Positions 51,469 to 61,798 of a stretch of 64,000 bases of DNA are shown here, in pieces. The stretch's first letter is position 1, and each line of letters opens with the position of its first letter. The notes below the pieces were generated by a model. That model did no database searches, was not told the DNA's origin, and was given only the letters and a program-made list of their open reading frames with translations. This stretch comes from Casuarius casuarius. Its lineage: Eukaryota; Chordata; Aves; Casuariiformes; Casuariidae. A program made the position numbers and the translations under genes. Location: contig PTFA01000035.1 in NCBI GenBank assembly GCA_003342895.1, positions 3,055,252-3,119,251 on the forward strand, written 5' to 3'.

Positions 51469-51991
51469 NNNNNNNNNNNNNNNNNNNNNNNNNNNNNNNN
51501 NNNNNNNNNNNNNNNNNNNNNNNNNNNNNNNNNNNNNNNNNNNNNNNNNNNNNNNNNNNNNNNNNNNNNNNNNNNNNNNNNNNNNNNNNNNNNNNNNNNN
51601 NNNNNNNNNNNNNNNNNNNNNNNNNNNNNNNNNNNNNNNNNNNNNNNNNNNNNNNNNNNNNNNNNNNNNNNNNNNNNNNNNNNNNNNNNNNNNNNNNNNN
51701 NNNNNNNNNNNNNNNNNNNNNNNNNNNNNNNNNNNNNNNNNNNNNNNNNNNNNNNNNNNNNNNNNNNNNNNNNNNNNNNNNNNNNNNNNNNNNNNNNNNN
51801 NNNNNNNNNNNNNNNNNNNNNNNNNNNNNNNNNNNNNNNNNNNNNNNNNNNNNNNNNNNNNNNNNNNNNNNNNNNNNNNNNNNNNNNNNNNNNNNNNNNN
51901 NNNNNNNNNNNNNNNNNNNNNNNNNNNNNNNNNNNNNNNNNNNNNNNNNNNNNNNNNNNNNNNNNNNNNNNNNNNNNNNNNNNNNNNNNNN
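51469..51991. other. Assembly gap (523 N)
   Basis: Unresolved bases in the middle of the CpG island, flanked by GC-rich sequence on both sides. It probably hides the core promoter and an ARFIP1 5'UTR exon. A long minus-strand open frame that bridges the gap is an artefact of N translation. Confidence 0.99.
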
Positions 51992-52008
51992 CCCCGCCCC
52001 GCCACGTG
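51992..52008 (+). promoter_or_regulatory. SP1-type GC box and adjacent E-box
   Basis: CCCCGCCCC is followed three bases later by CACGTG (52003-52008), the USF/MYC-type E-box, in the TIGD4-proximal part of the CpG island. These are motif matches only. Confidence 0.45.
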
Positions 52009-52562
52009 TGCCCTCCGCCCGCCTCCCCCCTTCAACGCCGCCCTCTCTGTCGGGTTCCGCCCGCGGCTCGGTCCTGCCTGTATTTTTATTTTTCGCCCCA
52101 GCGGCGGCCGGGGCGGCAGCTCGGCGCTGTGAGGGGCCCTGCGCACCGCCGGCGAGCTGCTCTCAGCGCCTGTCGGTGTCGGGCGGGGAAGGGGGATGAC
52201 CACCTGGGGCGTGTAAATCCCCCCAAAAAACCCAAATCAGCTACACTTTCAGCGTGCCTGCAGGCAGACTCGTCACTGCAGCTGCAGCCTCCCTTTTTCA
52301 CTCGTTTTTCCACATGCGTACGAGGAGACTTCCCCATAGTCATCTCCGAGGCGCCCTGCTAGGCCTCGCCGAGTGCTGGACGCGCGTCTCGGCTTCGAAG
52401 CCCTTTTCCCGTGCCCGGGCGTTCACAGAGTTAAGATTGACCGCGCTGGTAGTGACGCGCCGGCGGCCGTGCCAAGGGCGATGCCTGCGACAGCGGGATG
52501 CTTCGGTCTAATTAAAGCCGCTGGCATCCCGGAGCGGCACTCGCAAGGCAACGCAGGGCACC
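52009..52562 (+). other. TIGD4: TIGD4 promoter-proximal region / 5'UTR
   Basis: GC-rich leader between the gap and the TIGD4 start codon. The transcription start is not determinable. Several short out-of-frame open frames begin here (for example ATGs near 52195, 52254 and 52373) and could act as upstream ORFs if they are inside the transcript. Confidence 0.5.
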
Positions 52563-54110
52563 ATGGCGGCAGCTGCGGGGAGCCCTGCGCCACTGCCCAC
52601 AGGAAGGAAAAAAAAAAGCATTTCTATCGAGGAGAAGATTGACATAATAAGTGCGGTGGAGAGCGGCAAGAAAAAGGCAGACGTGGCAGCGAAGTATGGC
52701 ATAAAGAAGAATTCACTGTCTTCGATTTTGAAGAACAAAGACAAAGTTTTGGAAGCCTTCGAATCTCTGGGGTTTGATCCTAAAAGGAAAAGGCTGCGGA
52801 CTGCTTTCCACACCGATCTGGAGGAGGCGTTAATGAAGTGGTACAGGATCGCTCAGTGCCTGAACGTTCCTGTAAATGGTCCTATGCTGCGCCTCAAAGC
52901 TAACGACTTCGCCCAGAAACTCGGCCACGGTGATTTTAAGTGCAGTAACGGCTGGCTTGATCGTTTCAAGTCGAGGTATGGGTTAGCGCTCAGAGCGCAG
53001 CCGGCAGGAGCAGCTCCGACTGCCGCAGTGGATGCTTTGACTCTTTGGTACCAAAATGTTCTTCCTTACTATCTGAATGACTACCAGCCAAAAAACGTGT
53101 TTAATGTAAAGGAGACTGGACTGTTGTATCAGATGTTACCTAATAACACATTTTCATTTAAAGGGGAAACCTGTTCCGTTGGTAAGCTGAGCCAAAAGCG
53201 AATAACCGTTGTGGTTGGCACGAATATGGATGGCTCCGAGAAGCTTCCTTTGCTCATTATAGGCAAAAACAGAAGTCCACGCTGTTTCAAAGATGTGAAG
53301 TCGCTGCCTGTGGACTATGAAGCAAACGATATGGCCTGGATGACTCCAGAAGTGTTTGAACAGTGGGTGCGTAAACTTGATGGAAGATTTCAAGCACAGC
53401 AGCGACGAGTAGTTATTTTTGTTGATCCCCTCCCGGCTCACTCAGAGGTAAAGAACCTGAAGGCTGTTGAATTAGTGTTCTTTCCTCCAGATGCTTCCTC
53501 ATGTATAGCTATGAAACAAGGCATTATCAGAAGCCTGAAAGTTAAATACAGGCACTGTCTTATCAAGAGATTTGTTGACTGCGTAGTAGATAATAAAGAG
53601 TTTATGTTAACTCTTCTTGATGCAGTGGAGATGTTGCACCTGTGTTGGAGGAAAGTAGCACCAGAGACTATTGTTAAAAGTTACAAGGAAGCAGGATTCA
53701 AGTTAGAAACAGAGGAAAGTGATAATAATGACGCAGAGTTTGAAAGTGATTTTGACTTGATTGCACATGCACTGGCAGCCGGAGTAGAGTTTCCGGAAGG
53801 TTTATCTTTGGAGGAATGTGAAGCTCTGGATGAAGGTTTGGCAACTTGTGGCGTGCCCACAAGTAATGAAAGGATGTTTCAAAGTGCCGAAGAAAGCACT
53901 TCAGATAAAGCTGGGACATTTGTCGATGATGAAGGTGATGATGAAGGTGATGGATCTCTGGCAGCCGAACAGCTTTTGCCATCAAAAAATGAGGCTCTGA
54001 GTGCTTTAGATACCCTTCGAAGGTTTCTCAGGAGTCAAGATGTGAATGATTCCCTTCATAATTCCCTAGCTGACCTGGAGGATTTTATTCAACATGTAGC
54101 ATGTGAATAA
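52563..54110 (+). CDS. TIGD4: Tigger transposable element-derived protein 4, domesticated pogo-family transposase
   Basis: Intronless 515-codon gene starting in a near-ideal Kozak context (GGCACCATGG); human TIGD4 has about 512 residues. Domains in order: CENP-B N-terminal HTH (about 16-68, [20 protein letters not shown]), CENP-B-type HTH (about 80-145, with [15 protein letters not shown]), DDE_1 transposase-like core (about 165-380), and an acidic tail (about 382-470) with a DDEGDDEGD repeat. The basic RKKK and KRKR segments suggest nuclear location. Canonical pogo transposases carry NxDETG and MDQG catalytic blocks. Here these read FNVKETGL (Lys183) and MKQG (Lys318), so two of three catalytic acids are gone, and Asp288 in [10 protein letters not shown] is the only candidate left. 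It should bind DNA but not transpose. The reading frame is intact across 515 codons, and no terminal inverted repeats were noticed. Its cellular role is unknown to me. Confidence 0.96.
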   Translation: MAAAAGSPAPLPTGRKKKSISIEEKIDIISAVESGKKKADVAAKYGIKKNSLSSILKNKDKVLEAFESLGFDPKRKRLRTAFHTDLEEALMKWYRIAQCLNVPVNGPMLRLKANDFAQKLGHGDFKCSNGWLDRFKSRYGLALRAQPAGAAPTAAVDALTLWYQNVLPYYLNDYQPKNVFNVKETGLLYQMLPNNTFSFKGETCSVGKLSQKRITVVVGTNMDGSEKLPLLIIGKNRSPRCFKDVKSLPVDYEANDMAWMTPEVFEQWVRKLDGRFQAQQRRVVIFVDPLPAHSEVKNLKAVELVFFPPDASSCIAMKQGIIRSLKVKYRHCLIKRFVDCVVDNKEFMLTLLDAVEMLHLCWRKVAPETIVKSYKEAGFKLETEESDNNDAEFESDFDLIAHALAAGVEFPEGLSLEECEALDEGLATCGVPTSNERMFQSAEESTSDKAGTFVDDEGDDEGDGSLAAEQLLPSKNEALSALDTLRRFLRSQDVNDSLHNSLADLEDFIQHVACE

Positions 54111-54234
54111 ATATTGTTAACAAAACATGTAATTGAAAAAAGGAATTATTTAAGCAAACACAAATATGGCAGCTTATAATAAGTGTTGCTGCAAAGTTTT
54201 CTAGTATGTCTTGCTCGGGTGCCAAGCTGTACAT

Positions 54235-54240
54235 AATAAA
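54235..54240 (+). terminator. TIGD4: Candidate AATAAA polyadenylation signal of TIGD4
   Basis: First AATAAA fully downstream of the TIGD4 stop, in ACATAATAAATG. A GT-containing stretch (AAGGGCTGTGAACTG) follows at about 54262-54275. A later AATAAATAAA cluster near 55676 is the main alternative. Confidence 0.45.
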
Positions 54241-54400
54241 TGAAATTTGAAATTATGAAAAAGGGCTGTGAACTGAAGTCTTCCAAGAATTAGGAGGAAA
54301 GAAAATTAACTTTCAGGTGGAGAGAGGAAATAACTTGAACTTTAATATGGCGACTGTAGTAGGTACAACAGACACAAAAATAATTCTTACAAGTTCTTCT

Positions 54401-54415
54401 GTGCCCTCTAGGTGG
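54401..54415 (+). promoter_or_regulatory. Imperfect CTCF-like motif
   Basis: GTGCCCTCTAGGTGG resembles the reverse CTCF core (GCCMYCTRSTGG), but with one extra G between the two halves. It is listed as a weak match only. Confidence 0.15.
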
Positions 54416-55836
54416 ACTGGTGCCCACTTGGAAATCTGTGTCCGTGGAGAGGTTAGCACTTCTTCAACATGGATATTCACTAATATCTTTGGTATTATTT
54501 AACAGTAGAACAGTAAATATTTATGAGCTTGGTGCTACACAAAAAATTGAATAACACAGAAAATTGACACTTGAGTCCTGAGAACCAAGGGCCTTTTTTA
54601 AAGTAAAATTTTCTTGTACTTGTTCAACAGTCTCGGCCATAGGTTATTCTTAAGTGATGAACAGCAGAAAGTTAGCAGCTTTGAATGTGTTTTGTTTTCT
54701 TAAAGCTGCTCCTGTGTGGATATACATGAGTGGCATAATTATTTATCAGTCAAAAGACAAGCAAAACTTTACTTGTTCTTTGAAGGGTTATTTTCCCAAA
54801 ATGGGTCAAGAAGGAAGGTCACGCTTCTCCCTTTCAGCCTTTTTGACATTTGGATTTCTTTAGGTCTTTCTGTTCAACTCTATGTATTTCCGCAGTAAAA
54901 TCTGCCCTTGAAAACTTACTAAGATCTTGCTGTATTTACTGTAGTTAGTAATAAAACAAAGTACTTAAACCTGTCTTCATACTTGTGCAGTGCTGTATAG
55001 CATGGAGACTTTGCTGTAGGAATCTGTGCACCCGTGCAGTTTGCTATTACAGACACCATTAGCAGGGGGGTTGCCGGTATTAATGCAGTTTGAATGAAGT
55101 AAATCATAGTACATTCACAAGTCTTCAAGTGTGTGTTTCAATCAGTGTAATCGTACCATAGCCAAAAATCTGAATACATATGAGGCCTACTGTTGGTGAT
55201 TTTTTTTTCAAAACCTTATACATTTTAGCCTCTTTTAAATATTTTCCATGTCTACCAATTTTAGGTTTTCAAAAGTTAGAGATGTTCATTTTTCTAATTT
55301 AGAGGGAGAATAAAATGTTTTATGGAAGCCCTTTAGGAAATCTGTATAATAAAAGGATCCATTATGGGGATGAGCTGTGAGAAACAAGCTTTTGCTTATT
55401 TGAATGTTTAGTTTTCAAAAAATGGCTTGGCTAAAGCTTTGTTTACTTTCCTGGTGGAGGACAGTTTATCAGTTTGCTTTTCAGAAAACATTGTATCAAA
55501 ATATTGTAAGAAAGTGAAAATACACTTTTTTTATGTGAGAAAATTCCTATGGCTAAAGTGTATGAATGTTTTACTAGACTCTCTAAAAAAATTATCTTGT
55601 GGTTTCCTGTTATAAAATATCTAATGTGAATTCCATCCAGAACATATTCTGAGGAGATGCCTCTGTTGAAATTCAAATAAATAAAGCCCTACCCAGAGAT
55701 TTATAGATTCTGTGAAAGAGGTATTCCCCTCCATTATCTAACTATTTTGTTAAAATACAGGTACAAACTTTTTTAAATTCAGAAGTTGTGTCAGGAAACA
55801 ATCACTAAATGTCACTTGCTTGAATACTTTAAATTG

Positions 55837-55839
<3 letters not shown>

Positions 55840-55925
<86 letters not shown>
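55840..55925 (+). repeat. T86 homopolymer
   Basis: Eighty-six uninterrupted T, then ATTTTAAG; on the minus strand this is TTAAAATAAAAA running into A86. The length is far beyond the other homopolymers in the window (20-23). It may be the tail of a young retroposed copy on the minus strand, an expanded mononucleotide tract, or a sequencing/assembly artefact. Confidence 0.95.
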
Positions 55926-55927
<2 letters not shown>

Positions 55928-58900
55928 TTTAAGTTTGTATAAATCCCATAGAACCCTGTGGATAATTTTACTCCACAAAGCTTACGATTCAAAGCCCATA
56001 TTTTTCTACTCAGCAGTTTCTCTTGCTAAAGGTAAATTTAGGGAAAAGTAAACTAGTGTGTCCCTGTTTCTATTATTCATATGGTAAATTCCTATGTTCT
56101 TTAAGATTGGACTCTACGTGGACCTGCTCAGCCTGGGATCCTGAGGAGACGCTGTGTTTCCTTCTAAGGGAATTCAGAGCGTGAAGTGCTGATCTCATGA
56201 GAAAGGCTTGCCTAAGTGAGCAGCAAACCTTAGTTAAGCAAGGGTTTAATCTCCAAGATCTGTCATCTTTGCGTGGTGCAGCTTCCAAGACCGGGAGATC
56301 TGACATAACCTAGTTAGCTGATGACTAAGGAATTTAATTCTTGGATATTTACTGAGTGCTGTAATACTCACTCGTGGAAATAAAAGGGACAATATACTAA
56401 CTGGGCCAGGACTTTGAAGGTGAATTGTGGAACTTGCTTTATAAAACAAACGAGTTGGCAAGATTCCTTTTCAGAATATATGACTTTCTTTCTAGCCTCC
56501 TATTTCTTTCTGAGAAGGCAAGCTAAAATGCACTCACTAAAATAATTTTTTAGGCCATCCACTTTGTATTCTAACACTATAGCTTTCAAAATTATTTAGG
56601 AGTCCAAATATTTCTTGTCACTTGGATTTTGTTCATATTTATTGTTGAATACAGAATTTGAGAACCATCTTTGAAGCTTGATGCTGCTTCAGGTGTCCGT
56701 CCATAGGCGAAATGGAGACTCCTTAGATCCTAAGTGCTAACAGTGAAGGAGAATGTGGTAATGTTAGTAATTTTAGTCTGCGTACACCATCTGAGCTGGA
56801 GATTGCTTGATATTGTTTAGGTAAACCTTCAAGACATTGGTTCTTGTAGTCTGTGGTGGCATCTGTTAGAGAGAGAAGAGGAGGGACATTGCTTTAGACT
56901 GCACATATTTAAAATAAGAATCTTTTCTACAAAAGGCAGGTTAGTACGGTGGTCATTTCCTTTAATACTTCAGATGTTATTTTAAACAACTCTGTGTTTT
57001 TTTTCCTGTACCCTTCCCTACTTCCTCCTATAGTTAGATAAGAATTATGTACTTTAGCTTCAAGTCAGTGAGGTCACTTTCTGTATCCCAAAGTTACTTC
57101 TGGAAGTATGAACTGAAAATATGAAGCCTTAAGAATAAAAGTAACTTCCAAACAAGGCCAAAAAGGAAAAAAGAAAAGTGAGCTTGACATAATCAAAAAC
57201 AACCTCAGAGAGTCATTCTTGAAACCAGTAATATGTAAAATTAAGTATTCTTTTCAAAATAATATCTGCATTTGAAAATGTTAATAAAAATTACATTATT
57301 TGTGATTTTATTTTTGTGTTACAATTGTGTATGACTCTGGATACCTTTCAGATCTATAAAACTACATCTCCTTTTAAAACCATTGCTCAAAGGAAGGTTA
57401 TTCACCTCAAAGAGTAATAGGAAATTACTTTATCAAGTTTTTGCGCATTTAAGCAAAAACAGAAGAAAGGGGGCAGTAAATGATTTATAAGACAGCAATC
57501 CACATGTTCCTGCACCCGAAATCTGTGACATTTTGATAGCTAAGAAATTTGGAGGAAGTAAATAAGTAGGCATTTTTTCATTATTTATTGGGTAAATCTT
57601 GAGAATCATATTCTCAAATGTGCAGAGTCTGTAGTTATTTTAAATTTAAAAAACACTATACGACTTTGTTAGCTAGTACACTTACAGTAAAAAATATCAG
57701 TTGTATGTAAGTATTAATTTTAGTTAATTTCACATCATTTTCCTTTATTCTCTCTACAGCCCTGGAAAGTATGTTGGTTCAGGTAGCCGATCAATTTTTT
57801 AATGAACATTAAGTACAAATTTAGTCAAATTTAACTATAAGGTTTTTATAAATGTAATTTAAACAGTAATATTAAAATATTACTAAATTGCCTTCAAGGT
57901 TTTTTTATGGTTGCATTCATTGAAATGGTAGAAGTAAATATTGGCCTACTCAACAGTTAAATAAAAGGTGTGTGATGATGGGGCAACCATGACATACAAT
58001 TGTGGTTTGACATTATTTTCTTCTATTAATATATAAAAAAAATCTGTTACCTGTTATTTGTAGGAGGCAATTGTTAAAGGAGCACTTTGCAAATTTTTCA
58101 TTAGGAGTTGAATAACGGTATCACAGGAGAAGAGTTTTTATATTTAAACAAGTAAGTCAGTATTTTTATCTAGCTATTTTAAGATGCCTATCTGAGGGTT
58201 TTCTCTCTTAAAATCTGAATCAAAATCAGTCAATTCTTTATCAGTTCGTAGGCAAACTGTTCTAACTGGAAGTCTTGCAATGTGATGAGTGACACTACTT
58301 TTTGCTCATATGTTCACTAACAATAGAAAAATCCTTGCAACAAATGAAAAGATAACAATTTAATATTTGACAGCCTGTTTTTACACCCAGCTTTTGTATT
58401 GCTAAAGCTGTGTTGTACAGAGATGTGATTACTCTTTACTGATATAATTACACTGTGATATAACCACATAATTTTTATATGAGATTACTAGTTCTAATAC
58501 AGCTCATTGCCCTTCTTGCTGGTACAGTTACTCCATTTGAGATGTATTTTCTCTCTTAAAACAGTAGCTGTTTAACTGCGTCATTCTAGTTAAAAATCAT
58601 AAAACTTTGGGGTTAAGGCAGAGTTTTAAAGCAAGTAGTGTGTGGCTAGCTTTTTCATAACTTTGTCACCACTGCTCTCTGAGTGTAATGGAGAAGTACA
58701 GATTACAAATTACTGTGATCAGTAGAGTGAACAAATACCACATTGAATTCTCAGATCTGTTGAGTGAGAAGATGCCATATTTACCACAATTTAAAACCAC
58801 AGTAATGTCTTTTACAATATTTCGGCTGGAGGCCATGTCTTCCTAAGCTTTCATGCCATCCTTCTTCCTGCTCAACTTTTCAGCCCGTTTGAATAATCTT

Positions 58901-59917
58901 GAGGGGAAAAAACCAAGTGGCTGTGCATATCGCTATATATCTGTGCAAATTGCCAGCCTGTGCACAAGTCATCAGCCACATGGTCAGGGAGGTAAACTTC
59001 AAGATTGCTTTGCATCCTCCACTTTTTCTGGAGTTTGCCTTGCTTTGTACACCTATTTGAGCATTTGGTTATAACCATCAGGGTAGTTGATCTACCCCGC
59101 TCTCATCTTTCTGAGCAAATGCTATTTGGATGGGACAGTACCTCATGGGAGATGCCAAAATGAGACACCTTTCACAAGGTTATGGTCGCCTGATTGAAAA
59201 CTCTGCAGGACCTGGCCACGTCGACAGAGGTGTCCCAGGAGGATGAGCCTTGGCTGTCCACCCTATGGCAAAGCTGAAGAGCTCTGCACCCTGAATGTGT
59301 TCTTGCCAAACACTCGCTATTCAAGGAAGGTTATTTCAACTTCTGGTAACTAGTGCTTGGCCTTCTCGCTTGAATTCATCCTCATCCCCGAGGGATGTGC
59401 TGTGGGGCTGCCACTGGGCTGTGCACACGGAGACAACTTACTGAAGCCACTGCTTTTCTTGGAGCAGGATTGGTGATTCATACTTCTAAGCTGTGTAAAT
59501 GATTGAGTGCGGTCCCCCAAATGGTATTTTTGATATTCATGATTAAAGCAAAAATTTTGTGTCATTCCTCTTCCACCTTTTTTCATCCATTGTCTTCTAT
59601 TATTTTATGTTCACTGGTATCCTGCTAATTCCGGTGTTGTTAGGATCTTCAGAACAATCTTCTGACAAGCACCTTTTCTCCCTACTCTCCCTATTTCTAA
59701 TATTATCTTTTGCAGATGATATTTTTGAAACATCTCATGTGTCAGCTAGTCTTGGTACACATGCACATGATCTCAGGCCCTAATTTCTGCATTGCTGTAG
59801 TTAGTAGCCTTCCCAAATCCTTGCTTCATTTAAGCCAGAACATTTAGTATGTCCATATTTCTTTTTGTCTCTTCATTCATTGTGTTTTTCCTATCTGGTA
59901 TTTCCATCCAACTCTGC

Positions 59918-60060
59918 TAAATGCTTTAGAAATAGGTCTAAACTAATCCTGTCAGCAACTCTGTGATTTAGATTAGTTTTACCTTCATTTTATAGATGAA
60001 GAAATGAAGGCCTGGAGAGCTGTGATTTTTCCAGCAGTCGCCCAGGATGTCTGAGAGAAT
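59918..60060 (+). repeat. MIR/CORE-SINE-like ancient SINE relic (second copy)
   Basis: Diverged MIR-type block order on the plus strand: AAATGCTTTAGA, then AATCCTGTCAGCAACTCTGT, CATTTTATAGATGAAGAAAT, GAAGGCCTGGAGAGC and a short remnant of the CAG-GTCRCCCAGG segment (CAGCAGTCGCCCAGGATGTC). The 'TTTTATAGATGAAGAAA' core is the strongest match. It is more truncated than the copy at 29.7 kb. Confidence 0.65.
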
Positions 60061-61600
60061 TGCTAATAAAACACATAATCTTCTTTCTCTCTTCTCAGCT
60101 ATCTCATTTTTTTCCTTCTGTCAGTGGTTCCTTCTGATCTGTATTTTTGTGATTCTCAATTTGACATTTAATATCTTCATCTAAACTATTCCTTTTTCTG
60201 TTTCATCTCTTACCCTTATATGCCTGTATAGCTTTCTCGCCACAATTCACCGCTACATTTCTGTTTCTAAATATCACACATCTAACCTTGGTTCTTTGGA
60301 TCTTTCCTCCCTTCTCTTTTACTGGCCCCATCTATTGCTTGAACTACATTTCAAAGCCTTTTTTCCCCTTCTTTAAGTGATTTGATGTTGATTTCTCCTC
60401 TTCAAAAGCAAGTATTTAATTCTTTCTGGAGACAACCAGTTGTTGACTTTCTCTTTTTACTTGGTGTGTCTCCATGATACCCTCAGATCAAAGATTAAGT
60501 ATTAATAAAAAGCATGTTATTTTCCCTAAACTTACCTTTTGCATTCTGTTTTCTCCCATTCTTTTGGCTAGCAGACTTTCCTTTGTTCAAGCCTTTCTTT
60601 TGTGCTCCTGATCACCATCATGAATACAATTGATTTTTTACATTTGTAAAAACATAAAGCCACAAACGAAACCTGCACAAGGAGAGAGCTTTGGGATATT
60701 TGTTTACATAGTTAACAATGTTACAATTTTTGCATAAATAAATCAGATTGAAAGCCAGCTCAGACATTAGCTGGTTTTTATCAAGGCTTTTTATCTGAGT
60801 TTAAATTTGTTGTTATTTTTCACTCTGTGATTTATTTTATTTCAACAGCTGCTTGTAAGGCTTCAGCAATTTGTCCCTGTTTGCCTTTGTAGCCAGTCTG
60901 TGCTGCCTAAGAGTCTTGGAGAAAAGCAGGTAGATCATAAAAAGGAGTCAAAAGGCTTAGGCTTGGTCCTCTGAGATTCCCTGCAGGAGACTGAGGGAAA
61001 CTCAGGTTGAACAGAACTTTTTATTCAAAATCAATATTCAGAGTCCTCTGAAAGTCCATATCCAGACCCAAATTAGCTGCAAAAATTGATGCGACAGATA
61101 ATGCCAGAGGATATGCAAATCCAGGATGGCAAAGGGGGCTTCCAAGAAATGGCCACCCACAACTCGGCTCCATTTGGGAATTACTTGGCACAAGGTTTCT
61201 TGCGCAGAGCTAAGGAGACAAGCTGTAGGTAACCGTCATGTCACTGCACTGCCCGGGGCTCTTTATGTTCAGTAAGCAAACAGAAATTTGCCTAGAGACA
61301 AAGCAAGGTTGAAACCAGATTTCTGTGTAAGAGTAATATTTCTGTATATTCTAGAGCTTGCAGGAAGAGTTGGATGTTCCTGAAAACTGGCCTGACATTT
61401 CAGACATCACTGAAAGATGCTTTGTAGTATAGATTTAGGATCTCTTAGTCAAGGAGACACTTATTAAGTGCAGTTCCCAACAACAAATGAACTGTTCTTG
61501 AAAGGCTGGCTTGACCAATGTCAGATTTACAACTCTGTGAAAAGGTGGCAAAAAGCATGACATGGACATTTAGTGCATGGCACAGACAAAAATTACACAG

Positions 61601-61798
61601 CTAGATAGCGTGGGGCGTATGAGTGAGTACCAATTCTAGCAGAGACGCAGGCCACCCTTGTGAGAGCTGAGCGTGACCAGGCTCGGTGCATGTGTGGCAA
61701 AAGCAGGAGCAGACACAGCACATGCTGTAGCCTTGCAACAGCAAGATAGAGAAGATCAGAACTGGCAGACGGAGAAAGCTAAGGGCGCTCAACTTCAT
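61601..61798 (-). CDS. Short open frame with signal-peptide-like N-terminus (hypothetical, doubtful)
   Basis: 65 codons starting MKLSALSFLRLPVLIFSILL: a positively charged start, then a hydrophobic core of about 15 residues and a plausible cleavage region near residues 22-26. Six cysteines follow within 11 residues (27, 28, 30, 32, 34, 37). The remainder is unremarkable. The start context is weak (C at -3), no promoter or splice donor stands out, and I recognise no family. It may be a chance frame in a GC-richer repeat remnant. Confidence 0.12.
   Translation of the reverse strand: MKLSALSFLRLPVLIFSILLLQGYSMCCVCSCFCHTCTEPGHAQLSQGWPASLLELVLTHTPHAI

Larger units (their letters stand above)
51200..52570. 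promoter_or_regulatory. Bidirectional CpG-island promoter of ARFIP1 and TIGD4
   Basis: GC and CpG content rise sharply from about 51.2 kb, stay very high on both sides of the assembly gap and fall within the TIGD4 coding region. The two genes point away from this island (ARFIP1 minus, TIGD4 plus), the usual head-to-head arrangement. The right side has an SP1-type box CCCCGCCCC (51992-52000) and a CACGTG E-box (52003-52008). No TATA box is evident. The transcription starts and the first ARFIP1 exon are probably inside or next to the gap and cannot be placed. Confidence 0.8.
54111..55695 (+). other. TIGD4: Probable TIGD4 3'UTR and 3' flank
   Basis: AT-rich DNA with several plus-strand AATAAA hexamers: 54106-54111 (overlapping the stop codon), 54235-54240, near 55308, near 55347 and near 55676-55684. 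The 54235 signal is the first usable one and gives a short 3'UTR of about 150 nt. The cluster at 55676-55684 would give about 1.6 kb. No coding exon was seen; the open frames here are short and unremarkable. Confidence 0.45.

Noticed and set aside
51232..52203. 323-codon minus-strand open frame across the promoter
   Set aside because: More than half of it is translated N from the assembly gap; the ends are CpG-island sequence with no recognisable protein.
53154..53985. Minus-strand frames of 95 codons inside TIGD4
   Set aside because: They are antisense shadows of the intact TIGD4 coding sequence.
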